DNA of 64,000 bases from Symbiodinium sp. CCMP2592 (lineage: Eukaryota; Sar; Dinophyceae; Suessiales; Symbiodiniaceae), in assembly GCA_905221615.1 (NCBI GenBank), contig CAJNDT010006141.1:248001-312000 (forward strand), read 5' to 3'. Within the stretch, counting starts at the first letter, position 1. The number at the start of each line of letters is the position of its first letter. Below are positions 33,076 to 46,557 of this stretch, piece after piece. The notes below the pieces were generated by a model. The model did not search any database and had not been told where the DNA came from. It worked only from the letters and a program-made list of their open reading frames with translations. Both the position numbers and the translations under genes were made by a program.

Positions 33076-33537
33076 TTTAGCCCAGAGTCTACACCCAAAT
33101 ACTAACCCCGACTTAGAGTGTAGGGTCAACTAGGGTTTAGGTTCATATATATGTAAATATATATATAGCGTCATATTTGGGGAGTGGATGTAGAGTATAG
33201 AGGGTTGAGGTATATATATATGTTTAAAACCTTCAACTCCCAACAGCCAAAAGCTACAGCGCTACACCCCAACCTACGCCTCGACACCCGAACTCTAAAC
33301 CCCCGAAGCCAAACCCGAAACTGCTCCCACCAGCGAACCTGCGCACTGGAGGCTGCCCCAGCCCCGAGACCCTCGACGATGAAGCCAGGGCCAAAAAGCT
33401 TCTGGCAAGGGAGGTGTCGCTTGGGAGGTCATAGATTTGTTTGGGTAGGATCCAGCAAGCTTACTGCACAATCATAACCCAAGATAGTAACTTACACATA
33501 GGGAGGACAAGGGCCTTCCAGGGCTTGGGGTTTCAGA

Positions 33538-33678
33538 TTGCCGGGACCTATATTGACCGAGGGATTAGCTAAATAAATATATATATATGTACATATATAT
33601 ATATATATATATTTTTTTATGTGTATAGATATATACATATATTCAGCTAATCCCTCAGTCAATATAGGTCCCGGCAAT
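33538..33678. repeat. Inverted repeat with AT-rich loop
   Basis: TTGCCGGGACCTATATTGAC at the left pairs with GTCAATATAGGTCCCGGCAA at the right; the match continues through GAGGGATTAGCT with single mismatches. The loop is (TA)n. This is a recent-looking foldback in the intergenic stretch 33.4-34.0 kb. Confidence 0.85.
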
Positions 33679-34080
33679 ATTCGTTTGGGTTTCTTGGAGA
33701 CCTGGCTTCCGTGTACTTGTGGGGGATCTGGACTTCGGAGACTGGTTTCTTGTTCTGTGCATACTAGCTGCTGCCTCGACTGCTCGTCTGCCCTACTCGA
33801 CTGAAGATGCTATGCCCACATGTACAGCGCGACTCCTATTTCTCTCTGGAGGGAATCATCGCATGCTCATGCATGGTCGCCCACAAGTTGAAATGGATCA
33901 ACTCATGATGCACCGGATTCCTAATTGGATCACGCCAGTGCAAGCAACGTAATTTCTTCGATCGATGCTACAGCAACCTACAGGGTAGGTGAATTAGAAT
34001 GCTATTTAGTGTGCACATCAAGCCACGTATCCATGAATTGTCCCGAAACCCTTATAAAATTTAATTAGATATGGTGGTGA

Positions 34081-36345
<2,265 letters not shown>

Positions 36346-37125
36346 GAGCGCTGATGCTGCCACTTGCTCGCAGAATCCACTAGGCGTTTGCCCTCACACA
36401 ATACCCTGTGGAGCCTTGCAGCTTCTCTATATAATTATGTTGAGACGACGCCATATAAAGCGCACCAAGCACACAGACCTCACTCTCGGCAGGATAAGAC
36501 CCGAAGCAGAACCTTCATTCCACTGATCCCGTCCCCAATCAAAGCCGATTCCCAGCACTGCTTTCTGAGTGCACAGACACACACGTGATATCACGTGTGC
36601 CAAAAGATGGAAGGACACATGGCCCACAGCCACACACACATCTTGGCATTGGATGGGTTTCTAAATGGTTTCGAAATCTATGTGGTCTTGGTGTATATTT
36701 GTATTGGCCAGCGGCATTACCTATCTTGGGTTGATCCTGCAGGGTTTGGGGTGTTGGATTAAGGATTCCTGTTGTCTGCTCATAACATATACCCACAGAC
36801 CCAGACCATATAGACCCATGGCCATTATGTGTCTATCTGATCTAGCTTATATATTCTTCACAAAAGGATTACTCAAGTTAATATATAACATAATATACCC
36901 AGAAACCCTTAAACCCTAAACCCATTATACATCTAGAAACCCTTATTAAACCCGAAACCCATTACATGTCGTAGCGTATATTTTTTAAAAAATAAAGTAG
37001 TCTTATAAGGCCGGATGATGAGAGAAGCCTTCTGGAAAATGGGATCTCTTAGTGGTGCATGCTGGGCTAGCCTATAGGTGCTAGGGTACGTATGAAGTGG
37101 GACTCTCCATGCTTCCATCCTGAAA

Positions 37126-37541
37126 CTAGCTGCCGACCGAACTGTCGGCTTTGGCGGAGGCTTTCAGCTCCCTTTTGCGTTCTTTGAACTTAGCAAGAGC
37201 CTCTTCGGTAGGCGTTCCACTCTGCAGATCACGGGCCTCAGCTACTTCGAATCTGGTTTCGAAACCACCTCATAGCTACGTAAATGCACTGTACCGTTTC
37301 TGTAGCTCAGGACCCTGCAGCATCAGCACACGCTTGAACCACTTGGGTGATGGTGCAGTTCTTGGGCTTAGCAAAGAAAAAGCCGATCTTCCCCTTAGCA
37401 TAATAGCAGCGGATAACATAAAGGACCCCACACACACACACACACATCGTCGCACACACGTCTGCTGTCAAATCCCAGGTGACAAGCGGCATGGACCTTG
37501 TGCTCGACACCGGCCTCCGCGCGTGAGTAGTAGATGTTCAC
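37126..37541 (-). CDS. C-terminal three exons of a dinoflagellate-family protein
   Basis: Three short exons join in phase: 37458-37541 (VNIYYSRAEAGVEHKV), 37314-37393 (GKIGFFFAKPKNCTITQVVQ) and 37126-37252 (TPTEEALAKFKERKRELK), with a TAG stop at 37126-37128. Introns are 64 and 61 bases, GT-AG. Together they give 96 residues ending in a basic, helical tail. The pattern Y-Y-x-R followed by I-G-F-F-F-A-x-P and a Lys-rich end matches the C-terminus of a recurrent dinoflagellate protein family as I remember it; its function is unknown. Upstream exons on the same strand probably include 38526-38593 and the RGG exon near 39.5 kb. The only longer open frames here run across introns and are not real. 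Confidence 0.62.
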
Positions 37542-37670
37542 CTCCGTCCGGGCCACTCCAGTACGTTAGCTTAGCTTCGGGTTCATGGTTCGATGTGGCA
37601 GGGAGATCCAATGCAAGGGGATATTTTTCGAAGTCTTGTAAGTTTCTAGCTATCCCTATTGGGATGGGTT

Positions 37671-37797
37671 TAGGTTGGGTACTGCCCCTGTGCAGTAACA
37701 GGAGAACACTGTATTTTAAATATATATATATATATAATAACATAAACTAGTACCCAAGCTGTATATAGTCTGTTACTGCACAGGGGCAGCACCCAAG
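37671..37797. repeat. Inverted repeat with AT loop
   Basis: TACTGCCCCTGTGCAGTAAC at the left pairs with GTTACTGCACAGGGGCAGCA at the right across a loop with (TA)n. It lies upstream (minus-strand sense) of the exon at 37458-37541, probably in an intron. Confidence 0.8.
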
Positions 37798-38031
37798 CAT
37801 TAGGCAAATCCACATACTTCACCCCATCAGTTCCAAACCGCAATGACTCCATAGTTTACATAGGTTTCTGGCTTCAAGCTTCGTATCTACTTCTCCTCCA
37901 GAGCACATGCAATGATCTGTGTGCAATGTGGTGCTCCGGATGAAGACGAGGAACCTTACAGGATGCCTCGTTTAGCGTTCTAGTGCATGATAACACTCCT
38001 AATTAATGACCCCTTCATTGTTGCTCTCAGG

Positions 38032-38245
38032 GTTTATATAGGGTTTATAGGGTTTAGGGTTTATTAGGGCTTAGGGTTTTTTGGGTGTGGGTTTATAGGG
38101 TTTAGGGTTTATCGGGTTTAGGGTATACAGGGTTTAGGGTTTATAGGGTTTGGGGGGCTATAGGGTTTATAGGGTTTATTGGGGTTTATAGGGCTTTTAG
38201 GGTTTATTAGGGCTTAGGGTTTTTTGGGTTTAGGGTTTATTAGCA
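38032..38245. repeat. Telomere-like degenerate array
   Basis: Runs of GGGTTTATAGGGTTTAGGG and TTATTAGGGCTTAGGG repeat with changing period. It lies in the probable intron region between exons 38526 and 37541. Confidence 0.88.
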
Positions 38246-38525
38246 GCGGGGCGGGACCTGGGGCCTGCAGTCTGTAGCGAGGAGACTTAGTAGTGCCGGG
38301 GTTTGCGAGGTGTATTGTATCCAAACCCAATCCCTAAAGTATGAAGCCCCCAGTATATTGGGTGAACCTTAATAAAACATAACGGCCTGACCCCTAACTA
38401 GCCCTCAACCCTGGAGGATCCTGCAGGTGTTTATCCGGACAAATTCGATGATGTCAAGTAGAGATCTAGATCTGGATCCGAACAAGTTTGCAATGGAAGC
38501 CAAAGAAACAGTCTGCGATTGATGC

Positions 38526-39790
38526 CTTGTAGTCTGGCAAGTCAGGCTTTAAGTCGAAAAGGGCTGCACGCTCCTCCATCGGGATGGCAAGTCCTGAACA
38601 TTGAGTCTTGTCATTGCTTCGCTACCTAGCTAGGGATCAAACAGCTGGTGCAGCAAATCTGGGTTTGGCAGCAGCACTTTTCCAGAATCCCTACTCGGCC
38701 ATTAACGGGGAAGCACTGGGCCAAGCAATCATGAAATCTCTATCGCACTGTCCCCAAACCATCGCAAGCGACTGGCCAATCCTTGATCATCCTTTGCATT
38801 CCGAAGCTTCTTCTCAGCCGGCTTCTCCGTGGCCACACCTGGTGCAGCCTGTGAGCCCTTGGAAACCCGAGGCCTGCGCTTGCCTTTGCTAGGATTCCCC
38901 TCTTCGGCTGCCATAGGTCCTTCACGAGCCTCGCTGGCTCCGGACACTTCCTGGGTTGCCTTTCTCTCCTGCGACTGCAGGCCCTTGCTCTTGGAACGAG
39001 GCTTCTTCTTCACGGGGGAAGTCCTCAGCTCCGTCTCTTGCTGCTGTGGATTCGCAGCAACCTGTACTGCATCATCCTTGCGTGCCTTCTGCTCAGCTGC
39101 GTCTGGCTCCTGCTCGCCTTTTCCTGAACCCTTGCAATTGCGCTTGGAGCGAGGCTTCTTCTTAACGGGGGAAGTCCTGGGCTCCGTCTCCTGCTGCTCT
39201 GGATTTGCATCAACCGCTGCTGCATGCTTGTTCGCACTGCTTTCCTGCGACTGCTCAGCTTGATCTGGATCCTGCTTGCCTTTTCCTGAACCCTTGTTGG
39301 TCTTGGAGCGAGGCTTCTTCTTCACAGGGGAAGTCTTGAGCTCCGCTTGCTCCTGCGGATCTGCAGCACCCACCTGCGGATCATCCTGCTGCGTGCCACT
39401 GCATTCCTTCTTCTGCACAACCGGATCTGGACCCTTCGTGGCATCTCGTGAACACTGCTTGCTTTTGTCCCTTCCCCGTCCCCGGCCCCTTCCCCGGCCA
39501 CGGCCCCGGCCAGGCTGGACAGTAGCATCTTCAGGCAATTCCTCTTCTTGCATAGCCCACTTCCTCACCGTGTCGCATAGTACATGTACACTCAAACTTG
39601 ACGGCATTGTGGCACATTCTACAAATGTACACATACATGTGTGTGGAGTCAAGGCACATCTTCTGCTGAGCCTTGACGAGATCGGTATCCTCTGAGGAGG
39701 ATCCCCGGGCAAGGTGCAGGTCCAAGGATGCAACAGTTCGTTGGAGATTCGGCGGCTTCTTCACAAGTGGCTCCCGATCCTCCCACAATC
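38526..39790 (-). CDS. RGG-box exon with three TSPVKKKPRSK repeats, plus flanking exons
   Basis: The main exon (about 38745-39560) encodes an acidic start (QEEELPEDATVQ), a pure Arg/Gly run (GRGRGRGRGRGR) typical of RNA-binding RGG boxes, and three copies of a segment of about 60 residues. Each copy carries the basic motif TSPVKKKPRSK after an ETE/ETEL-type acidic lead. An upstream exon (about 39655-39788) encodes PPNLQRTVASLDLHLARG. A downstream exon (38526-38593, AG acceptor and GC donor) encodes LAIPMEERAALFDLKPDL. The basic repeats suggest nucleic-acid contact; this is inference from composition. The boundaries of the large exon are not fixed; unspliced, it ends at a stop at 38729. Its antisense frames are shadows. 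Confidence 0.6.
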
Positions 39791-39879
39791 ATACAGGAAT
39801 TGCGGTAAACTACGTTGAAAACCATGCCCAGGCTCCTTGTCACACGAGCGACTAAGATGCCCAGCTGAAACCTCGCAGT

Positions 39880-41735
39880 GCAATTACAAACTTCTCACAG
39901 CTACTGAAAGCGAGCACTTCAACACAAGATGTGTCCTCTGTTGGCTCAGATGACTTCGCAGCAGCTTCACAGAAATCCTCAATAAACTTCTCACAGCTAC
40001 TGAAAGCGAGCACTTGAACACAAAATGTGTCCTCTGTTGGCCCTGATGACTTCGCAGCAGCTTCACAGAAATCCTCAACAGACTTCTCACAGCTACTGAA
40101 AGCGAGCACTTGAACACAAGATGTGTCCTCTGTTGGCTCTGTTGACTTCGCAGCAGCTTCACAGAAATCCTCATCTCATGCAAATGCAAGTGTCCAATCA
40201 AGCCTTCATGAAACATGTGTCCTTTGTTGGTTCTGCAGACTCCACACCAGCTTCACACAGCTCCTCATCGCAACACAAAGCAACTTCCTTGCACACTGCC
40301 AACAATGCCTTACGAAGCTTTCGTCCTCTGTGGGCTCTGCTGAAACCACTCCAGCTTCACGAAGATCCTGTAGGAATGCAAGGCAGTATACACCTTCCTT
40401 CAATACAACTATTGCACTGCTAGTCTTCATGAAACATGTGTGATATGTGTCCTCTGCTGCCTGCGCCGCAACCACTGTAGCTTCACCCGAATCCTCTTGA
40501 CCACGGTTTGTAAAGAATCCAAACAAGGCTCCATGACAGTTGTGTCCTGTGTGGGCTGTGCTTCAACCACTCCAGCTGCATCAGGATCCTCGTGGTATAG
40601 AAAGGATGCATACAGGGACATTCACAACAAGGCTTCACTGAAACACGTGTCCTCAGTTGCTGCTGCGACCAATGCAGCTTCACCAAGCTCCTTGTCGGAA
40701 TTCCCGAAAACAAAATCTAGGAACACTCCAGACAAGGCTTCATGACACATGCATCCTTCGTTGGCTCTGCTGCAACCACTCCATGGCCAGTTTCATGAAG
40801 ATCCTCGCGGCAGTGCTAGTAAATTTTATATATACATGTGTATGGATATATATATATATATATATATATATACCGGAACAGGCCAAACAAGCCTTTCCTT
40901 GCAACACATGTCCTGAGCGTCCTCTGCTGTCTCTGCTGCAACCACTCCAGCAGTGTCAGGAAGATCCTCACCGGAATGCGCAACACAGCTTAGGGAAAGA
41001 AGTCTTCACGAAACAAGTGTCCTCGGCTGGATCTGCTCCCACCAACATGGATTCACCCGGATCCTCACGGGAATGCAAAAAGCAGCATGTGTGTCAACAC
41101 TCGCAAACAAGGCTTATGAAACGAATGTCCTCTGTGGGCTCTGCTGCAACGACTCCAAGTTCACCCGGATCCTCACCGGACTGCCACTGCAAATCAATCC
41201 CACGAGCAAGCTTCTGTGAAACGGGTGTCCTCTGCTGCCTGTGCTGCTAGCGCTCCAGCTTCATCATGATCCTGATCGGGACAAAACATGTGTATATGTA
41301 TTATGTCTATTGTATGTACCGACGAGCTCGGACCTCATGTGCTGGCACTCCAGCTTCAACAGCATCCTCGGCAAAGGACTTAGCTAGCTGTTCATCGATC
41401 AAACATAATGGCACTTCTGTCCTCCGGCGTCTCTGCTGAGGGTTCTCCAGCTTCACCCAGATCCTGCTCAGAATGAACAAAAAACATGCAACGTGAGCCT
41501 CATCCCAAACATCTGTCCTTCAATGGCTCGTCGTTGGACAGACCAGCATCAAAGTCCTGGCCACACAAGACATTTCAACCCACCTTTCCTAAAGAAACAC
41601 ACCTCCCGAGCTGCCACTTCTGCAAACTCCTGAACTCGAAAACCCAACAAAAGGCAATGTTACTCCACCCTGTGTACCCGGGCGAAATCTCTGTCCTCAA
41701 CTGCCTCAGAAGCAGCTTCTCCGGAGTCCTGACCA
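39880..41735 (-). CDS. Array of about 15 reiterated short acidic exon-like units
   Basis: Units of about 45-50 coding bases recur every 90-160 bases on the minus strand and encode variants of E-D-x-x-E-A-x-V-V-A-A-E-P-T-E-D-T. Units start near 39937, 40030, 40125, 40212, 40325, 40447, 40543, 40650, 40755, 40917, 41018, 41123, 41225, 41417 and 41697. The three units nearest 39.9 kb are almost identical, with a period of about 93 bases, and form one open frame with the linker VLAFSSCEKF between them. In older units the linkers have diverged and hold stops, while the acidic core is kept. That fits either reiterated exons with short introns (AG before GATCC-like starts) or repeated decay. They lie between the 41.8-42.2 kb exon and the RGG exon. 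Confidence 0.55.
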
Positions 41736-41809
41736 GGACAACTTATACACGTACATGTTCCAAGCACAACCTCGGATTGCGTACTAGTTTGCACATGCAT
41801 GTGTGGAAA

Positions 41810-42551
41810 GACTGCGCATCCTGCACCTCATCACCATCCGGCGCGTCATCCAAGGGCTCTCCATCGAGCACCGGGTCCCTGTAGGGCCCACCAAGCACCA
41901 ATGTCGTAGCATCCGACAATGCTACCTCCTCTTCTTCTTCGTAGGCAGCATCCATCATGTCAACAGCAATCTGCGTCTCCATGTTATCGGTATAGATGAC
42001 TGCAGGATGCAGCGGCGGCTCCGGCTCGGCTGGCGCTGTGAACGCACCAGCACCTTCCTCCGCGTCAGTCGCAGCCGAAGGAGCAGCTGGAGTTGCTGCA
42101 TCCCCTTCGTCATCTGTGTTGCCAGGCGTCCTTCCACCGGCTGGCTCACCGCAAACATGTGTCAGCAAGTCCTTGAGGAGCTGTATCTTGCCGCTCCTGG
42201 AAAGGTGCATGCCAGGGATGTGTTATGTGGGTACGTTCTAGCGGCACAAGTGAGGGCAGGCACCACATATATGTATCCTGGAACGATGTGGAGTTTTTCG
42301 CCACAACCGCACCGCGTAGCAGGCTCGCATTCGCAAACACCCGGCGCAGAGATCAATCCATTCCTGCAGTTGCATGCAGTGTTGTAGATGAACATGCAAT
42401 ACATATACCTCTGTTCACATGCATGGCAAAGGAAAAGTGGTCCTGGACGACTTTCTTCTTCGTTTTGCTGGGCCATATGCCGATCTCGTCGTTGACGGTT
42501 TTGAAAGCATCCTTTGCTACCAGCTGCTACCATATGATAATTATTGTACAT
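41810..42551 (-). CDS. Upstream exons: acidic region and Cys-rich region
   Basis: The frame 41810-42210 encodes an ordered start (SGKIQLLKDLLTHVCGEP) and then a strongly acidic Ala/Pro/Glu region with MMDAAYEEEEEVALSD and LDDAPDGDEVQDAQ. Its 3' end must be a donor near 41810 because the frame then runs into AT-rich DNA. Upstream on the same strand, 42245-42375 reads as Cys-rich sequence (for example VCECEPATRCGCGEKLH in one frame), and 42420-42535 encodes QQNEEESRPGPLFLCHACEQ. These could form a small zinc-binding region; the reading frame of the Cys-rich exon is ambiguous. All are probably 5' exons of the gene holding the acidic unit array. Confidence 0.5.
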
Positions 42552-42881
42552 GCATGAGATGAGATGTGCACCTTCAGGAATCGACCATGTTTTCTAGCCC
42601 AGCTGCTCGGAATTTCGAAATCCCAGGAATCTTACAGCCATGAACACAGAATAAGTGCGACAAAGGAGTGAAGACATCCTCCACGGCCTCGTCGCACATG
42701 AATCTGTGGTGGACCATCATTGGGTGCTCCTGATCATGAGTCTAGCTAGCTAGTACTGTATATGTTCACCAGCAGCGCCGAACAACAGCACGACAACCCC
42801 TAGGGGGCTGCCTCGGTTTCCCGAGCTACTCGGCCACGGCTTCTTTCATGTTCGTCCCCCGGGTAGGGCTGTGCTTGCCAT

Positions 42882-43090
42882 TCAAGCAACAGGCCCACGA
42901 GGAACTTGACCCTTGGCTGGCGACCATATTGGGCTTTCTGGGGAAAAGATTCGGCTTTGCGGGCTGGGTTTTGGGGCTAAATTAAGGCAGCCATGAGTCT
43001 CAGAATCTCCCTCCTGATCATGAGATCCATCATGGGGCTCCGGCTCAACAGAAGCCATGGTGGCTTCAAAACTCTGCTGCAACGCCTGCT
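42882..43090 (-). CDS. Acidic Ser/Pro-rich exon candidate
   Basis: A minus-strand frame open through the start codons at 43082 and 43058 reads MASVEPEPHDGSHDQEGDSE, then LNLAPKPSPQSRIFSPESP and IWSPAKGQVPRGPVA. It is disordered in character with repeated SPxSP-like steps. It could be the first coding exon of the gene at 37-42.5 kb, or of a gene of its own. Cys-rich frames on the same strand just upstream (43090-43336) are too ambiguous to call. Confidence 0.32.
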
Positions 43091-43711
43091 AAAGCAAAGC
43101 TGTGCCAATGCCTGCAGTACAGCACAGCCCTCGTCTGCATTTGATTGCAACACGACGACCCCTATCAGCTCTTGCAAGTTGCAAACACAGTCAAGATGCA
43201 ATGCACTGCAATGACACAGCAATCTACAAGCACGGGTCGGGGTCGCACCACAAGCACTCTGCTTCTTGCCCAGAAAGATGGCACGGCGCATGCCAGGACA
43301 GGTATTACAGCTATGTAATATACGACTACTTCTCAAACGTCATACAGGACAGGTGGATCTGCTTCTCATGCAACTTGCAACCACTGCTAATATGTGACAC
43401 ACATGCCAGCTTGATCAGTCCTGCAAAAGCAGAAAACTGGCAGCTTCGCCTCGAATGAAGCTCAAGAGTGTACATTGCCAGGGCAACTCCAGGCCAACAT
43501 GTATGTAATTTGGATATCTACTTGCTAAAGCCATACAAACACGTACTGTTTTAAGCTGTTGCTTGCAAGAACTCATGAAAACAAGCCATCAGGAACCACC
43601 TAGACCTCAAACAAGCCAAAATGACATATTGGTTCCTGGACATTTGTTTCGGTTACTGACCATCTTGGTTCTTGACCTGGTTGCCCATATATTGGGTAAC
43701 CGGACGACTTG

Positions 43712-43985
43712 GGTAGTAGTAGTAGTAGTACTCGTCGTCGTAGTAGTCGTACTAGTCGTAGAGTAGTCGTTGTAGTAGCAATAGTAAAAGTATTAGTAGT
43801 AGTGGTCGCACTAGTACTAGTGGTAGTGGTAGCTGTAGTAGTACACTGTAGTAGTAGTTGTTGTTGTTGTTGTTGTTGCTGCTGATTGTTGTTGCTGTTA
43901 TTGCTGCTTGTGGTGGTGTTGGTCTTGTGGTGGTGATCGTTGAGTATGTAGTAGTAGCAGAGCGGTAGTATTGGTATAAGTACAT
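43712..43985. repeat. Compound GTA/GTTG microsatellite
   Basis: GTA runs, interrupted by GTCG steps, pass into (GTT)n and back. The minus-strand frame reads poly-Gln, poly-Asn and poly-Thr here, which probably marks an intron of the gene starting at 44562. Confidence 0.88.
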
Positions 43986-44399
43986 AGTAGCTCAGCAGCA
44001 GTAGTGGCTCAACCCTCAGCTGAGGTCTCCGCCATGACTGCCGAGGCACGCCGTACACCGGGAAGACTTCCCGAAACGCTAAACCGAAAGGCAACATCGC
44101 AGGATAAGGCGAGTTTGGGCAGAAATAAATAAGGTAGAGCAAGCGGCTTACTTCCTTAGGTGCCTTCTGGATTGCATGCATGAGTTGACAGCTTCCGGAC
44201 CCTTTGCAGCGTGAGCTCGCATGCGACCTTTTTTCGTCGACCAGCCAGTGCAGGAGAACGAAGGTCGATGCAGATGTGAATTTGAAGACTGATTGACACA
44301 GATTTCGGCTGCGAAGAACAACACCACAGCCAAGATATTGCTGTGAAGACAAGGGCCTCTCCAAACGACTTCTTATGCACTGAAAACTCTCGTTTGAGA

Positions 44400-44562
44400 T
44401 GTGGGGCTTAGGGCATCCGGTTATATAGTTCAAGTATTCGACAGCAGATAGTGTCGCAGAAGAGGCCCATGTTGAGTCAGGCATATTGGGCCAAACCTCT
44501 CGTTTCTTGCGTAGGAAACGTGCAATGGATGTGAGCGCCTCCCTGATTCCATCCAATGACAC
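44400..44562 (-). CDS. Possible first exon of an unidentified gene
   Basis: From ATG at 44562 the frame reads SLDGIREALTSIARFLRKKR, then EVWPNMPDSTWASSATLSAV and EYLNYITG, protein-like and helical at first. The same frame continues through 43600, but from about 43990 it passes through a (TAC/CAA)n microsatellite giving poly-Thr and poly-Gln, so at least one intron is expected. No homologue recognised. Other minus frames at 44150-44380 contain a hydrophobic segment (FTAISWLWCC) and compete for the region. Confidence 0.3.
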
Positions 44563-44911
44563 TTTACAGGGCGCTATAAACAGCGGAAGCCAAAGAAGAA
44601 GCCCTGAATCAACCTTGAACTGTTCAATCGTGGTTAAGCAAGAGGTTCCGCGATTAGGGAACCCTGTGTTCGGGATGTAGGGTCATAACTCAAAGGGGGT
44701 CGAACAAATACTTATACTACAGGGGGTGGAGGGCTCCGCCAACTAGAGGTAGCTTGGTAGAGGTCCTGAGAATGAGGATCCCCTCGTTGAGGATCTATGT
44801 CCTTCATTTTCTCAGACTCCCAAAAACTGTTCACTGGCGCGGGCAGTGTCAAGAGAAAACAAGGTGTTTAGGGCTTAGGACCCGCGCGTGGTGAAAGCTT
44901 TCTCTGGACAC

Positions 44912-45020
44912 GTACCTCCCAAAAGGTCGGACAACTTGTTTCTGCGAAGTTGCACCACATCCCGCCGGCAACTACGTGCGCCAGGGCCGTGAACACAACA
45001 ACACGTGGCCACGTCTCTGG
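44912..45020 (-). CDS. Exon candidate with strong GT donor
   Basis: Reads ETWPRVVVFTALAHVVAGGM, then WCNFAETSCPTFWE, and ends at GGGAG followed by GTACGT, a near-ideal donor. The first half could be a membrane helix (VVVFTALAHVVAGG). The acceptor side lies in the sequence around 45020. No family recognised. The frame runs on past the donor to a stop at 44868. Confidence 0.35.
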
Positions 45021-45457
45021 CATTATTGACCAAAATAGGGTCTGGGGTATACTAACTGAAGTAATTATACCCAGCTGCAGGACGCTGATAAGGAATACTG
45101 GTAGTAGCTTATCCGCCCTTAGGACCAACACCAGAAAACCAGACTAATGCAGCTCACTCCTACGTCGGCGAACGGAGGTTTGCTCATGCGCGCGTATGAA
45201 CGGTGATCCAGTTGACACTTCAGGAACATACCCATGTCTCGACTTTATAGTCAGCTCAAGAAGAGAGCACCACCATCGGCAAGTGACTCAAACAAATCCT
45301 TAGGCAGTGGGAATGTAAGCTCCCACATCCTTTCGGCAAAACCCCCAAACCTCCTCTGACTAGCGGTATAGCAGCCTAGCACTTCAGACACTTACCTGGG
45401 AACTGACCCTGAGACATACACCCACAAGCTGAAACTGTACCAAGCAGTCAACATCAT

Positions 45458-45600
45458 TCACCGTTCATACACTTTGCCCAGATCTCCCCGGCACCCCTGC
45501 TGGCAGAATTGGCAGGGGACTTGCAGAAAATGCCGCCTCGTGCGGCACGCTGTGAAACACTGTCCTAGACAACCACCACGAAGCTTCAAATAGACTTGTT
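45458..45600 (-). CDS. Cys-rich C-terminal exon candidate
   Basis: Reads GGCLGQCFTACRTRRHFLQV, then PCQFCQQGCRGDLGKVYER and a stop at 45458. Six cysteines in 30 residues, in C-x3-C-x3-C and C-x2-C-x3-C spacing, resemble other dinoflagellate Cys knuckles in a general way. The frame upstream (to 45739) is made of decayed repeat and is probably not coding. It could belong with the exon at 44912-45020, on the same strand. Confidence 0.3.
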
Positions 45601-45770
45601 GGGGGATTTTAGGGTTCACCAGGAAGTGAATTGAGACTAAATTCGGGCATGGGTTAAGGGTTTTGGTCCCAATGAACTGTAAGCTATTTTCGAAGAGCAC
45701 GCCCCATCCACATCCGAACCGAAGAGCTTCAAACCTCAAACCCAGAATCCGTAGCCCTTATAGTGAACCC

Positions 45771-45880
45771 CAGAAAGTTGGAACATGGATTTAGGAGGAT
45801 TAGTGCTAGGATCCCTTATACTTTACCTTAAGGGCATGGGGATTATGATGTTCAAACTTTCTGGCTTCTACCGTAACTGG
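45771..45880. mobile_element. Foldback element, family H
   Basis: CCCCAGAAAGTTGGAACATG pairs with ATGTTCAAACTTTCTGGCTT around ATCCCTTATACTTTACCTTA. Confidence 0.78.
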
Positions 45881-46370
45881 CCCTAACTTAGAGGATCAGG
45901 GGACTTAGCTAGTAAGTAGGTTTATGCTCACGAGGGTAACTGCACTTGGAACTTCCTATATCCTATATCACTTGTAACTTGTAATCACATAAGGAACTAC
46001 CCACAAACCTTCAAGCACAAGGCCCTACTTAACCCCCAACCCTCGACCCCGCAAGAACATAAGCCCAACCAACCCCCTCTAGAAAACCTGCAGATGCTGC
46101 GTGGGACACGAATCTTAATCGAGCAGCCCTAGCAGCCTACACCAAGAATAGATTGGGCTCATCTAAAGACACCTCCTGAAAACGGGCATGTCGCGATGAG
46201 CTTCAGGCAGGAAAATTTGGGCTTTGGGTGTAATTACCAAATCCTGCCTTGGAACCCCTACAAAGACATTACCCAGACCCTCAATTGTAACACCTGTTTG
46301 AGAACCCTTTTGCAAATATACTCAGGGCCAAGATCTTGTATGAAGTCGCACCCAGACCCTAGCACTGAAG

Positions 46371-46491
46371 CGTGCCACCCGGCGGCCGCCTTCATTTCAC
46401 CTTTGCGTCGTGCATCTCCTTGTGCAAGAACCCGGTGGGGGCTCAAGCTCTGGGAAACTGGAGGGCTTCATCGAAGATCCCACCGATGTAA
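46371..46491 (+). CDS. Plus-strand exon candidate
   Basis: After CTGAAG the plus strand reads VPPGGRLHFTFASCISLCKN, then PVGAQALGNWRASSKIPPM and a TAA at 46489-46491. It is stop-free for 39 codons and GC-ending in codon choice. No domain is recognised. A second plus frame is also open here. It directly precedes the perfect telomere-type array at 46509. Confidence 0.3.
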
Positions 46492-46508
46492 CTGAAATTG
46501 TTGTGTTG

Positions 46509-46557
46509 TTTAGGGTTTAGGGTTTAGGGTTTAGGGTTTAGGGTTTAGGGTTTAGGG
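46509..46557. repeat. Perfect (TTTAGGG)7 telomere-type array
   Basis: Seven uninterrupted TTTAGGG units, the telomere repeat of plants and many dinoflagellates, sit inside the window and not at an end. Flanks are ordinary decayed repeat on both sides, so this is an interstitial array. Confidence 0.95.

Noticed and set aside
38829..39695. Plus-strand frames of 139-144 codons
   Set aside because: Antisense to the RGG and TSPVKKKPRSK exon.
39900..40130. CRISPR-like regular repeat
   Set aside because: The 93-base period has no short repeat/unique spacer layout; the repeats are coding units in a eukaryotic genome.
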